Of a DNA stretch of 64,000 bases, positions 32,506 through 43,029 are shown one piece after another. How positions within the stretch are numbered: position 1 is the stretch's first letter; every line of letters starts with the position of its first letter. Origin of the DNA: Anthracocystis setariae. Lineage: Eukaryota; Basidiomycota; Ustilaginomycetes; Ustilaginales; Ustilaginaceae. A model generated the notes under the pieces. It had not been told where the DNA came from, did no database searches, and was given only the letters and a program-made list of their open reading frames with translations. The stretch is taken from assembly GCA_928724745.1 (NCBI GenBank), contig CAKMXJ010000002.1:62001-126000 (forward strand). The letters are read 5' to 3'. The translations under genes were made by a program, and so were the position numbers.

Positions 32506-35500
32506 ATGTCTAGAACTCCGACTAGGCCAGTGCACAGCGCTCAACCACAGCCTAATGCTTCGATATGGCCATTGCAGCTACGCGATAAGGGCACTCGGAC
32601 GTCCGAGTCTACGTCGGCCAACGCCAACGCACGTGATAGGTTCTCTTATGTTTCCATCGAGAAGCTCGACTTTGAGGACGTCTCTTTCTTTCTCAATTTC
32701 GATCTGCTAGCGTCACACCTTCTTGGCACCAAGCTCGACCCAGAAGGCGAGTCGAACAGCGACGCATCTCTGACGCTTGGCACGAAGCGCAAGAGGTCTG
32801 ACTTTTCAGCAACTCAACATGATTCCGTACACGATGCGAAAAGAAGCAACAAGCCAGACTCTGCCGCTCGGGATGTCCAAGAGTCTGTCTGCTTGATCGA
32901 CACTCATTGTATGTTCAGAGTTACCGCTCGTGAATCCTCCGATACCGACACCGTGCTGCAGCTCAAACAGGCGCTAGAAAGGGCGAGCTCGATGGATCCT
33001 CTTTGCATCCATCACCTTGACATTACCGCCAAGAGTTCGCCACATCAAGACAACGACAGTATCATCACCACTGTCCTCCACGTGCAACACGCTCCCACCG
33101 GCGAGCTGCTCGCAAGCATCCCAATTTTGAACAATGATGGGCTCTCTCAGCGACCTTCCGTGCTCGGCAAGCTCACCAACGACGACTGGCTCGTCTCCCT
33201 CTCCAGTCTTATTGCCAAAGGTGCGGTCACCGCCAGTGTCTCTCTCGCACTGGCATCCCCTCCGTCCGGATATCCAGTCGACCGCATCACAGCTGGCTCT
33301 CTCCTCCTTCAACTCAGTGTTCGTGTCGAGGTGCTTGTATCCACCAGTGCTACCGGTACTCTGGCAGCCGATCGAATCGTGGACATGGCAAACATCGTCC
33401 GTTTTGCAGATGCTTACACTTCTGACGCTGACACTCTATCTCGAGTCGCACAAATCGACGCTGGCTTTGTGTATGCAAACCTTCGGCCCGCCACAATCGG
33501 CACTTCGGATGCCATCCAACCTGCAGACCTTGTACCTACTCTGCTTCCGTTCCAAAAGCGATCGACTGCTTTTGTGCTTGGTCGAGAAGGCAAGCTCATC
33601 GACGCTAAGGGCGATGTTGTCGACACCAGACAGATCGTAGGCCACGACGGTCCTAGTGACTTGGGACTGTGGTGGAAGCAGATCGGCCATCGCCTCTACT
33701 ACAATTGGATGGAAGCCCGCTTCGTCCGTGATCCACAGCTCACACTGTTCAGCAACTTCAACGGCGCCATGTTAGCCGAAGAGATGGGTCTTGGAAAGAC
33801 GGTGGAAGCCGTCGCCCTCATACTTCTCAACCCTGACCCCGACGCTGCGTCCCGACCCGGCTGGTACGACGAGCGCAACGAAATCGATGTTGTTCCCACC
33901 AAAACCACTCTTATCGTCGCACCCGAAACTTTGCGCGCCCAATGGATCGAAGAGATCAATCAGCATGCTCCCTCTTTATCCGTCTACTCTTATCAGAGCA
34001 GGACGAAAGCGGAATCAGACGTACCCCAAGGCGTGACATGGCAGCAATGGGCTCGTCGCTTCGACGTCATGGTCCTTTCGTACAGGATCCTGGCAAAGGA
34101 GCTTGGCACAGCAAAGATTGCCCCCGCTCGCTCGCGCCGACATCAGCGCAAGTATGAAAGACCCCGTAGTCCACTCGTCAAGCTTCACTTTCACCGTGTG
34201 CTCATGGACGAAGTGCAGATGATCGGAGCCTCCAGCGCAGCAGAAACCGTCTCCATGATTTCGCGTGGCTCGTCGATCGCCGTCTCGGGTACTCCAGTGA
34301 AGAAGATGGAAGACCTCAAGTCTTGCTTCCGCTTCCTCGGGCTTCCAGGCTATCTGGCGTCTCCCACTCAGTGGCAATCCATCCTTCACCCGATCCTCGC
34401 TCCAGCCCTCGTTCGCGTCTTGAGGACCATCGGTACCCGTCATACCAAATCTCAAGTTGCTTCCGAGATGTCGCTGCCCCAGCAAACTCGCTCGGTCATT
34501 CCCATCGACTTCACATCGATCGAGACCGCCTTCTATGCCGATGTTTGGAAGGACGCCCTGTCCGACACGGGTTATAGCCAGGATGGCAATCCTCAGACGC
34601 CTGATTCCCAGCTCGACATTTCAAAGATGCACAAACACCTCCTTTTACTGCGCCAAGCATGCACCCATCCGCAAGTAGCCCTCCAATTCCGCGGTGGCGT
34701 GGTGGGATCCAAGAACCTCCGCAGCATCGACGAGGTGCTCGAGTTGATGATTGACTCGACGCGCAGCGAACTTCACAGCAGCCGAACCCACTGGTTCGAT
34801 CGACGCATCCATCGCAACATCCTTTCGCTGTACCGACGTGATGAGGATCAGCGCATCCTTTCGGCATCTCAGCTTAGCGACGTCGAGGCAGAGATCAACC
34901 AAGAAGTTGTAAAGCTTGAGAACGAGATCGTTGACGCCGGAACATCAGGACCCCTTTATCGTTTCTCCGAGCACGATTTGGATCTCGAGCAGAAAGCCGA
35001 AGTTCGCAGGAAGCGATCCGCGCTCGACGATCCGGACGGCGCAAATGACGAAGACGACGATCTCGCGCTACAAGCTTTGGTCCAAGATCCGGAAGCATAT
35101 CAAGTTCTTGTAGAGAAACGTAGAGCGAGAGCTAACCACATTACCCAGCTCAAAGCACTTCTGCGTCACCTGCTGACCAGGCTCCATCGTCTTCTACAAT
35201 TCACTGGAAACCTGTACTACCAACGCGGAGAGTATCTCGACGAGCAGGAGAAGAAGACAGCCGAACAGGGTCTCGCTGCAAATCCATCGCACCTGCACAC
35301 TCACGTACCGGATAGCACTGTCAAGACGGAAGACCACTTGGACCCTGGACAAAGTTACGTAGAACAGAAGCAAGATGCTGAACCATCAGCACTTTCAGTC
35401 AACGATAGCAACGCCGAGCACCCAGTCAGCCTCCAAGCTTCAGCCGACGCTAAATCCGTCATGGGTCCTGAACGTCAAGCCCTCAAGGATAAGGAAGATG

Positions 35501-37689
35501 AGGCTTATTCAAAAGCCGAAAAGGTGCGACAGCGACTTCTGGCCGAAGCTGGAGAGGAGGTTCAAGCGAACATCCGCAAACTATCTCGGAACCAAGTACC
35601 GTTAAACGGTAAGGCCATTCGAGTCTCCAAGGCTCTCTTCGAGCTGGGCGGAGGTATTCTCAGCAGCGAGGCTTACGAAAGGCTTGCGAAAAACGTGGTT
35701 CTACTCAACAGTCACGCTGAGGTCCTGATCCGTTGGCGCGAGAGCGTCATCACCCGTCTCGTGCGACCCGTCAATCGTGACGTGAGTCTCGAACGAGAAG
35801 ATGACGATCAATATCAAGACAATCTGGATACGCAGGCAGAAGCCGAAGTTTTACTCGAGATGTATCGTCCGCTCCTAGCCGAACGAGAAAAGATTCTCAA
35901 GGGCGGTGTCGCCGTCGGCTCGACTGATCGCCCGCGACTGTACAAGGAACTGGAAGCCGCAGTTCGGTCGGCGCGACAAGACAATCTCAGAGGAATGGCT
36001 CCCGAAACAGAAGCGGACGAAGAACTCTTGCGAGTTCAACAGCAGCAGCTGGCGCACTTTAAGAGACTTGATCAGGAGCGCCGATCTGTGTCGCTGGTGC
36101 AACCGTCGCACTCCTTTACCAACGTAGCCGACGATCTCAAGGGGCTGCGTGATGACAGCTTCGGAGCTGAGGAGGCAGCTTTAGCAAAACAGGCTCATAT
36201 CGAAGCTCGACGAATCATCCAAGATCAAACAAAGCACCTTGAAAAGCTTCGCAGTGAAGAAAAGACGCTTCTGACCGCTCTCTTCAACTCGAGAAGCCAG
36301 TATTTCAAAGAAATCCAAGTGCTTTCGGACACGGTTCGGGATCCCATCTTCTCGGATCTCGAAAAAAGCATCAAGGCTACACAGAAGGAAGAAGTGGACG
36401 GCGTCTCCAAGGTGGACGAACTCGAAAGGCGATTACGCTATCTTGTTCACCTGCAAAGGGTCCAGTCGACAGATGAGCTCCAAGACGATGCCAAGAGCTG
36501 CTACATCTGCACTGAGACGATCCAAACGGGCATCTTGACCAACAAGTGCGGCCACGTATGCTGTGAGGACTGCTGGAAGGAGTGGCAGGCACAGGGTCAC
36601 CGAACCTGCGTCATGTGCCAGACGCGTGTGCTGCCGACCGAGGTGCATCGAATCATCTACGCAACGAAGAGCAGAACTTCGGAGCAGGACGGCAAAGTCG
36701 CTTGCGGCCAAGGACACAATGGTGCCGACCCATCTGCGACCGGCAGTGGCAAAGGCAAGGGTGATCCCTTAGCGGTCCGATATCACGAATTGCCTGACTC
36801 TCTTCGATCAGCTTTGAACCGCTTGCCCACCCAGGGTCGATTCGGCTCCAAGATCGATCATGTAGTCAAGCATGTGCGACACATCATCAACCAGACCGGC
36901 GAAAAGTCGCTGATCTTTTCGTCTTTCGGAAGGGGCTTGGATCTTGTGGCGCAGGCTTTGACTGCCAATGGCATCCGTTTCGTTCGACTGACAGCAGGCG
37001 GCAAGATAGGGGGCGAAGCCGCCAAAATCTTTCGCAGTGATCCTGGCATCCACGTCATGCTTCTGCATTCTGAAGCTCAGAGCTCTGGTCTGAATCTGCT
37101 GGCAGCGTCGCACATCCACATTCTAGAGCCCTTGCTCAACACGAGTTTGGAACTCCAGGCGATCGGCCGCGTGCACCGCATCGGGCAGACGAAAGAGACG
37201 CACATTTGGTGTTACTACGTCAAGGATACGGTCGAAGAGCGCATCCTGGCTCTGCAGGCGTACAAGGGTCAGAGTCTGTATCTGGAGGGCCGCCACACGA
37301 GCTTGTCGGATGGTGGTTGGGCAGCTTCCAGCTCGGCGACGGGAGCGGCGACCGAGCGGGCGCGACAGGATGCGAAAAAGTGGTCGGCTTTTGGAAAAGG
37401 CGCAGTGGGAGGAGCTAAAGGCGCAATGCGAGGCGACCTGACGAACGATACGACCGAGATACTGGGATGCTTCTTTGCTCGATACCTGCCACTGCTCGGG
37501 TCGTTGCGCGACATGTCTTCAGGAGCGACCCGAGGTGACGGCGAGGGGGCTACTTCAGCTGATCAGGATGAACAGACGATGGTGGTTGATAGCGACCGAT
37601 TTGAAAGCAGTGGCGAGCAAGATGAGCTTGCAAGGCTGCGCAGGGCTCGGTTGGCCGCTCTGGACAAGCGCCAATGTCAAAACGAGTAG
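32506..37689 (+). CDS. IRC20: SNF2-family ATPase with RING finger, Irc20/SHPRH type
   Basis: A 1727-residue intronless protein from the ATG at 32506 (MSRTPTRP). The SNF2 ATPase lobe 1 begins with Walker A EEMGLGKT (~427). Its Walker B box is DEVQ (~568) rather than DEAH, followed by AVSGTPVKKMEDL. A very long helical insert (~660-1320) separates the lobes. A C3HC4 RING finger (CYICTE...CGHVCCEDCW...CVMCQTRV, ~1332-1373) is embedded before lobe 2. Lobe 2 has SLIFSSFGRGLDLV, LLHSEAQSSGLNL and the terminal QAIGRVHRIGQTK. A RING inserted between SNF2 lobes plus a DE-x-Q box is typical of Irc20 and SHPRH, ubiquitin ligases acting at damaged or recombining DNA. The orthologue name is by architecture only. 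It should be nuclear. Confidence 0.88.
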   Translation: MSRTPTRPVHSAQPQPNASIWPLQLRDKGTRTSESTSANANARDRFSYVSIEKLDFEDVSFFLNFDLLASHLLGTKLDPEGESNSDASLTLGTKRKRSDFSATQHDSVHDAKRSNKPDSAARDVQESVCLIDTHCMFRVTARESSDTDTVLQLKQALERASSMDPLCIHHLDITAKSSPHQDNDSIITTVLHVQHAPTGELLASIPILNNDGLSQRPSVLGKLTNDDWLVSLSSLIAKGAVTASVSLALASPPSGYPVDRITAGSLLLQLSVRVEVLVSTSATGTLAADRIVDMANIVRFADAYTSDADTLSRVAQIDAGFVYANLRPATIGTSDAIQPADLVPTLLPFQKRSTAFVLGREGKLIDAKGDVVDTRQIVGHDGPSDLGLWWKQIGHRLYYNWMEARFVRDPQLTLFSNFNGAMLAEEMGLGKTVEAVALILLNPDPDAASRPGWYDERNEIDVVPTKTTLIVAPETLRAQWIEEINQHAPSLSVYSYQSRTKAESDVPQGVTWQQWARRFDVMVLSYRILAKELGTAKIAPARSRRHQRKYERPRSPLVKLHFHRVLMDEVQMIGASSAAETVSMISRGSSIAVSGTPVKKMEDLKSCFRFLGLPGYLASPTQWQSILHPILAPALVRVLRTIGTRHTKSQVASEMSLPQQTRSVIPIDFTSIETAFYADVWKDALSDTGYSQDGNPQTPDSQLDISKMHKHLLLLRQACTHPQVALQFRGGVVGSKNLRSIDEVLELMIDSTRSELHSSRTHWFDRRIHRNILSLYRRDEDQRILSASQLSDVEAEINQEVVKLENEIVDAGTSGPLYRFSEHDLDLEQKAEVRRKRSALDDPDGANDEDDDLALQALVQDPEAYQVLVEKRRARANHITQLKALLRHLLTRLHRLLQFTGNLYYQRGEYLDEQEKKTAEQGLAANPSHLHTHVPDSTVKTEDHLDPGQSYVEQKQDAEPSALSVNDSNAEHPVSLQASADAKSVMGPERQALKDKEDEAYSKAEKVRQRLLAEAGEEVQANIRKLSRNQVPLNGKAIRVSKALFELGGGILSSEAYERLAKNVVLLNSHAEVLIRWRESVITRLVRPVNRDVSLEREDDDQYQDNLDTQAEAEVLLEMYRPLLAEREKILKGGVAVGSTDRPRLYKELEAAVRSARQDNLRGMAPETEADEELLRVQQQQLAHFKRLDQERRSVSLVQPSHSFTNVADDLKGLRDDSFGAEEAALAKQAHIEARRIIQDQTKHLEKLRSEEKTLLTALFNSRSQYFKEIQVLSDTVRDPIFSDLEKSIKATQKEEVDGVSKVDELERRLRYLVHLQRVQSTDELQDDAKSCYICTETIQTGILTNKCGHVCCEDCWKEWQAQGHRTCVMCQTRVLPTEVHRIIYATKSRTSEQDGKVACGQGHNGADPSATGSGKGKGDPLAVRYHELPDSLRSALNRLPTQGRFGSKIDHVVKHVRHIINQTGEKSLIFSSFGRGLDLVAQALTANGIRFVRLTAGGKIGGEAAKIFRSDPGIHVMLLHSEAQSSGLNLLAASHIHILEPLLNTSLELQAIGRVHRIGQTKETHIWCYYVKDTVEERILALQAYKGQSLYLEGRHTSLSDGGWAASSSATGAATERARQDAKKWSAFGKGAVGGAKGAMRGDLTNDTTEILGCFFARYLPLLGSLRDMSSGATRGDGEGATSADQDEQTMVVDSDRFESSGEQDELARLRRARLAALDKRQCQNE

Positions 37690-37809
37690 CAACCGGAGAC
37701 TATGATGCGCACCCGCTATCACTCATATCTGGATCATTCCTCTTCTGTGCCATTGCCGTCTCCAGAGCTGAATGGACAGACAGCTGCTTTCCTTCTTGTC
37801 ATGGACCAC

Positions 37810-38582
37810 TCAGAGACTCTTTTGGAAGAGGTAGCCGGTCCATAGCATCCCTGGGCCGTGCTTGTCTTCGACATCAAAGGGAGCTACTCGGTTGAAGCCC
37901 AGTGTTTCGTAGTATCTGTGCGATGAGTTTAGGCAAAGGGGTTAGCGAATAGTCAAAATAGATGGAATCATTAGTGTTTGAGCCTGCAAGATGCTTACTC
38001 TATAAGTCGGTCGTTGTTGCCTTTCCAGCAGTCGCCGTAGAAGGTGGATTTGCCTATTGCTTTAGCCTGGGTTTGGGCGAAGTGGATTAGGCGCGATCCT
38101 GCGCCTTTGGCGAGGTGGCTTTTGCGTCTGTCTGCGATGAGGTAGTTGAGATATATGTAGTGGGTTGCATCGATTTTAGGGATGAGGTGGTTGGGGACGT
38201 AGGTGGGGAAGGAGGTTGAGATGGCTTGGGCGGCTAGGCGTGTCCATTTTTGGTCTTGAGTGAGGATTTCGTAGATGACGAGATGTTGCCAGTTTTGGTA
38301 GCTGAGTGAAATTGAGGTTGAATTGAGGTTGTAGCTCTTCTGGATGTAGGTGATGAAGGCGGGTGGGACTTGTTGCTTTTGCGAGAAGGGGATGGAGCCC
38401 CATTGGTTTTCGGATCCGATCGAGGCGAGGTAGGGAATCGCCGAGTCGAAGGCTTGGAGGATAAAGTCGAGATCGCATTCTTCGGGATTGGCTACATTGA
38501 GTTGCGAGAGACTACGTGAGGCTCCCGCAACGGGTTGCGCGGTGCGAAATCGACCGCGTCGATCTTGTGTATATTCGATCAT
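37810..38582 (-). CDS. GNAT-type N-acetyltransferase (two exons)
   Basis: Exons 38582-37999 and 37915-37810 on the minus strand join across an 83-bp intron (donor GTAAGC, acceptor CGCACAG) to give 229 residues. Reading through the donor would stop at once. The spliced junction restores NDRLIEYYETLGF, a common GNAT C-terminal motif. The acetyl-CoA loop region reads ADRRKSHLAKGAGSRLIHFAQ, and the preceding strand is HYIYLNYLIAD. GNAT enzymes transfer acetyl groups to amines on small molecules or proteins; the substrate is unknown. The coding strand is C/A-rich and G-poor compared with its neighbours. Stops of this gene and the Irc20-like gene face each other 120 bases apart. Confidence 0.82.
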
Positions 38583-38860
38583 GCTGAGCCGAGCCGCTAC
38601 CAGGACGATGGTGTTGGCTGAGTCGGGTTGAGTTCGGTCGAGTTAGGTGCGTCGGTCCAGGGTCCTCTGTCGTATGTGCAGCTGCCAAGTGACCAGGAAC
38701 GCATGCGTTCGCATTCATTCAAGATTGTTCCGTGCTTTTATGCAAAATTCATCGTCGGTGGCTGTTTTCGTTGGTGCTTTTTTGCTTTTTCCCTCCTCCC
38801 CACTTTCATCTCATCGCATCTGGACGTTGCTCAGCTCGACCCATCCTCATCTCGGTTGCT

Positions 38861-40339
38861 ATGGATGCATCTGCGGGCGCATCACACGGGCCGAACACGG
38901 CGAGACGCAGCGCCACGCCGACGCTGACACACAAATCTTCGAGGATCAGCGCTGCAGGCACCTTTGCTTCGGCAACGGACGGCGAAGGCTACTACACGGA
39001 TGCCGGAGACACGAGTATATACCAAACGGATGACGGCAGGAGTGGATACCATAGTGTAGCGCCCACAGTCAATGGACATGCCGATGTTCACGATCATGCC
39101 AACAATGACAGAGCGTCCAGATCATCATCCATAAAGACCGCCCGACGCGAAGATACGACCATGCATCAGCCGCACGCCTCCACCTCTACCACCCCCTCAC
39201 CGCAAACGTCCAACTCGAACACCGATCCGAACGATCCAATTGATCCAGGTTCCATCGAGCCAGGCCGACAGATCGAGCCGGAGAGTGTTCCGGCCACGCA
39301 TCACAAAGTGTTGCGGCACTGTGCCATCCTCGGTCTGCTCTCGTTTGCCGCCATCTGGGGCACGCTCATCCGCCAAGGTCTCATTGCCCTCAACACGTAC
39401 GATGGCGAGAGCGTTGCGCCCGTGATCTGGGCTCAAGCGGTGGGGTGTCTTATCATGGGTCTTGCGATCGGTGCCAATCGTCAAGCCATCGAAGGTCGCT
39501 ACCCGCCCGCCTACATTATGATCACCACGGGCCTTTGCGGCAGCATCACCACGTTCTCAACGTTTGTGCTCGGCGTCTTTCGTGCGTTTGGCAACCAGCA
39601 ACACTTCCACCGCCACGGCTTGCATAACGTCATGGATGCGCTCTCGCAAACCGCCCTCACGATCGGAATGTCGATCGTCAGCGTCGGCGCTGGCATTGCT
39701 CTTTCCGAACTTGTTCATATCGACAAATTGCTCGGTCTCGTCTCATCTCGCATCCATCGCGCATCGGAGCTGCCGCAGGACCAGGTGACCAAGAGCAAGC
39801 GGAGCAAGGTCGAACCGGGCTCGTCACTAGCCCTTGACACGAGTATGTTGGCGTTGGGAGCCGCATTCTGGATCGGCTCAGCCATCTTCTGTGCACTCTA
39901 TGCACCATATCGCAGCGTCCTCTTCAGCCTCGTCCTAGGCCCCCCGGGAGCGGTACTGCGCTGGTACCTCTCGCGGTTCAACTCGCACGCGTTCTCCAAA
40001 CGCTACTCGCTCCCGCTCGGCACCCTCGCGGCTAACCTCATCGGGACTGCTGTGATCTGCGCTGCGTTCACCGCTGCGCACTCTGGTCGCGTCCCCGCGT
40101 CTTTCACAGAGGGCCTCACGGGTTGCCAAGCACTCAAAGGTCTCGAGGATGGATTCTGCGGCTGTTTGTCAACGGTGAGCACGTTCGCGGTCGAGTTGAG
40201 GACGATCAAGCCCAGACGCAAGGCGGTCAGGTATGCGATGGTGTCGTGGGTGACAGGGTTGCTCATCTGTGTGCTCGTCATCGGGGCGCCATGGTGGAGT
40301 ATCGGCATGGATGGAAGCTGCGTAGGTCTGGCTGTATAG
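38861..40339 (+). CDS. FEX1: Fluoride exporter, FEX/CrcB family
   Basis: A 492-residue protein from the ATG at 38861 (MDASAGASHG); the frame upstream has no ATG. A ~145-residue polar tail precedes two fused CrcB domains with about nine membrane helices. Domain 1 carries WAQAVGCLIMGLAIG and TTGLCGSITTFSTFVLG. Domain 2 carries GTLAANLIGTAVICAA and GFCGCLSTVSTFAVEL. Paired G-x-T-T-F-S-T-type motifs line the pore of the fluoride channel. In fungi the two domains are one antiparallel chain in the plasma membrane that expels fluoride constitutively. The assignment is firm. The long acidic and Ser/Thr-rich N-terminal tail is longer than the minimal family needs. A (GT)n tract follows the stop. Confidence 0.93.
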   Translation: MDASAGASHGPNTARRSATPTLTHKSSRISAAGTFASATDGEGYYTDAGDTSIYQTDDGRSGYHSVAPTVNGHADVHDHANNDRASRSSSIKTARREDTTMHQPHASTSTTPSPQTSNSNTDPNDPIDPGSIEPGRQIEPESVPATHHKVLRHCAILGLLSFAAIWGTLIRQGLIALNTYDGESVAPVIWAQAVGCLIMGLAIGANRQAIEGRYPPAYIMITTGLCGSITTFSTFVLGVFRAFGNQQHFHRHGLHNVMDALSQTALTIGMSIVSVGAGIALSELVHIDKLLGLVSSRIHRASELPQDQVTKSKRSKVEPGSSLALDTSMLALGAAFWIGSAIFCALYAPYRSVLFSLVLGPPGAVLRWYLSRFNSHAFSKRYSLPLGTLAANLIGTAVICAAFTAAHSGRVPASFTEGLTGCQALKGLEDGFCGCLSTVSTFAVELRTIKPRRKAVRYAMVSWVTGLLICVLVIGAPWWSIGMDGSCVGLAV

Positions 40340-40401
40340 ACGATACCCTTTCCGATGGGATGATGTGATGGCCAAAAGCATGAGATAAGCTATTTCCAGT
40401 A

Positions 40402-40426
40402 GTGTGTGTGTGTGTGTGTGTGTGTG
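40402..40426. repeat. (GT)n microsatellite
   Basis: About 25 bases of alternating G and T lie between the convergent stops of the fluoride exporter and the Gfo/Idh/MocA oxidoreductase. It is a likely polymorphic simple repeat. Confidence 0.9.
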
Positions 40427-40438
40427 ATAGGGATGCGG

Positions 40439-41881
40439 TTATGAGCGCGGGGGTGGGGCAGAGGTACGTTGGGCGAGACCTGACTTTTCGTAGATCGCAT
40501 CGATGGTTTTCATGATGATGACGGATTCTTCGTTGTGGACCCAGACAGGGACGCGCGGGGTGTTGGTGGTTCTGTCCTCGTTGATCATGTTGATTGCGCC
40601 CACTTCAGGGGCGGGTGTGCCTTGATGGACTGCCTTGACTCCAAGCACGAATGCTTCGAGTTGCCAACGGTAGGTGGACCACCAGACCTCGCCGGTACCC
40701 TGGGGCCAATGTCCGTCCTTCGCCGCCCGACGCATCTGCTTCGTCCCCGCCGTCTCCCCAGGCACATACGCCTTGTAATTCTTCACCGTACCCTCAGCAA
40801 CCTTGGCGTCCGCGGCAGAGCGACCGCGATAGGTGGCTTTGATCGTGTGCCACAAAAAGGGACCGACAAAGTTCTGCAGCTCCACCTCGCTGCCATCTTT
40901 GAAGGTTGCTTTGAGCGTAGGTGCGAAGCGGCCAACGTTGGGAACCTTCCAGCCGAGAATTGGCAGCCTGAACAAGGTCCTCCCGAGAGACGTTTCGATC
41001 TTGCACGCGAGCTTGTCCGGCCTGGCTGTGGGGATGAGGACGGTGGCATCCATCGAGATGTCGATGGCGGGATCCCCCTTGGAGTTCAGGTGCGCTTTGG
41101 AGCTAGCGTCCTTGGGTTCGAAAGGGGTGGGACGGGCCTCACGCACTTCGATTTCATCTTCCCAATTAGCACGCTGCCACGTGCCGGCAGCTGATCGCAT
41201 GGTGTAGAGGACTGCGGAGGTCGGATAACATCCCGCATCCATCAACGCACCGCCGGCGAGTTTGTGATCAAAGCGGATATCCGAATCCGCGATAACACCT
41301 GCTGGCGCAAGCAGGTAAGCCGCGACCGAGGTCATAGGGTTTTGCGGTGACATCAAGTCGTGCAGCCGGTAGGCGAACTCATGGAGCGCCGGGTGGAACC
41401 TGTAATGGAATGCTTCGAGGACTAGGACGTTTGCCTCCTTGGCGGCTTGGAAGAGCTTGCGAGTCTCTTGTTCGTTGGACGTAGAGGGCTTTTCCAAAAG
41501 GACGTGTTTCTTAGCAGCAATGCACTTCATTGTCCATTCATAGTGAAGACCGTTGGGGAGCGGATTGTAGACGACATCGATGCTTGCGTCGTTGATGAGC
41601 TCGTCGTAGGAATCAAAGACGTGTGGAATGTCGTGCTTCTTTGCGAACGCAGTGGCACGCTGTTTGGACCGAGCAGCAACGGCGGAAACGATGATGTCAG
41701 GATGCGAGCGAGCGGGGATGATGGCAGCAGCGGGAGCAATGTTGGCTGCACCGAGGATGCCCATGCGTAATGGACCATTGGGGAACGCCTCATCGGAGCC
41801 GGTGCGCTTGGCCGCAGCAGGGGGCTTGAAGGAGGTATAAATGCTAGAGAGGCGGTTGTAGAGGTCTTTGACGGCCGCCAT
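40439..41881 (-). CDS. Gfo/Idh/MocA oxidoreductase (dihydrodiol/D-xylose dehydrogenase-like)
   Basis: A 480-residue NAD(P)-dependent dehydrogenase from the ATG at 41881 (MAAVKDLYNR). The open frame continues upstream without an ATG. The Rossmann motif is MGILGAANIAPAA near residue 40. The catalytic lysine region is HVLLEKPSTSN, followed by VLEAFHYRFHPALHE and a GGALMDAGCYPTSA segment. These match the branch that includes trans-1,2-dihydrodiol dehydrogenase and fungal D-xylose dehydrogenase, which use NADP+ on sugars or diols. A ~60-residue insert (~290-350) is larger than in the shortest members. There is no targeting signal, so it is probably cytosolic. The exact substrate is not decided by the sequence. 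Confidence 0.85.
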   Translation of the reverse strand: MAAVKDLYNRLSSIYTSFKPPAAAKRTGSDEAFPNGPLRMGILGAANIAPAAAIIPARSHPDIIVSAVAARSKQRATAFAKKHDIPHVFDSYDELINDASIDVVYNPLPNGLHYEWTMKCIAAKKHVLLEKPSTSNEQETRKLFQAAKEANVLVLEAFHYRFHPALHEFAYRLHDLMSPQNPMTSVAAYLLAPAGVIADSDIRFDHKLAGGALMDAGCYPTSAVLYTMRSAAGTWQRANWEDEIEVREARPTPFEPKDASSKAHLNSKGDPAIDISMDATVLIPTARPDKLACKIETSLGRTLFRLPILGWKVPNVGRFAPTLKATFKDGSEVELQNFVGPFLWHTIKATYRGRSAADAKVAEGTVKNYKAYVPGETAGTKQMRRAAKDGHWPQGTGEVWWSTYRWQLEAFVLGVKAVHQGTPAPEVGAINMINEDRTTNTPRVPVWVHNEESVIIMKTIDAIYEKSGLAQRTSAPPPRS

Positions 41882-43029
41882 TTTGGGCAAGAAGCTGAAG
41901 TGATCGTGGGGACAGAGGCCTCTAGGAAGATGGTGACACTGACCAGGAAGCGATGGGAGGGCGAAGGTATATATGGAAGAAGCCCATTGAGGCTGAGCCG
42001 AAAATGTCAACGCATTTGACGGATCTTCCTGAAAAGGTGGCGGCGCAGCAGAAACTGCCGACAAACGCAGCGTTCTGCAGCTGTTGCTGCGGATTTTGAA
42101 CCCTTAAGTGCACGTTGACGTTTTTGGCGCACAAGCCACAGCGTTGTGGTTTCAAGTGGTGATCCGCCACTCTGGACGTTGGATCATTCCGATGATGAAC
42201 CAATAAACAGTTGCTATTATCACACTCCCCAATCAGTCCGATAACAAGTCAAGTGGATCCAAGATCAGCAGGTGATCAACATGCGCACTCGAGTGATTCG
42301 GAAGTTCCGAGTCTAGCGCAGAAGAGACTGCATAGCCGAGCAGCGAAGCGACTCCATTTTGGGACATGGGCCACGTCGACAACGGATTGTTTGCCGCGCA
42401 GAGAGGCACGTTTTTTTAGCTGCAACTTGACGTGAGGGTTCAAGTTTTGACTCTACGGCATCGCCTAGTATCCGAGACGGAAGGTGACATTCCGATTCGC
42501 ACCTTTTTGGATCATCGATCTGGCACCCGATGGGAGCTGATGCAGAGCGACTGGTGTACCTGCTTTGACAGACGGCTGCTGTGTTGGACGTCACCAACGA
42601 GTACCTCCAGCAGGACCAGCGCAGGTTTGATATCGAAGACAGATCGAACGAGACTCTTGCATCGTGAGGCTGGCTTCAGAAGCAACTTGTTCTCTCCCAC
42701 GTCATTCCTCCTTGGCACGAAAGCCGACTTAGTCAAAGCGCCTGGGTGATGGGCAATTTGGTGCGGTGGGAGTGATGAACGACTTCATTTGCCTTGCTCA
42801 GGCAAGGGTGTGTGAACGACGTGCTGCCATCGCAAATGGCTGCTCGACACTCGTTGAATAGCAACGTCCCACATGAAGTGCCATGGACCCACCAAAGCTC
42901 CCCTCCGACCATCGCAGCAGACAATTCATATAAGAGCCTGAGCCCGCACAATATGATCCCTCTATCTTTCCCCTCTCGTTCGAGCTGGTTACCTCACACC
43001 ATCATAAGCGCAAGACGATCTCTGCTGTG
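41882..43029. other. 1.1 kb divergent intergenic region
   Basis: No gene seen. A TATATATG box lies about 75 bases upstream of the oxidoreductase (minus strand). ATATAAG lies at 42928-42934, about 95 bases upstream of the small secreted protein (plus strand). Confidence 0.55.
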
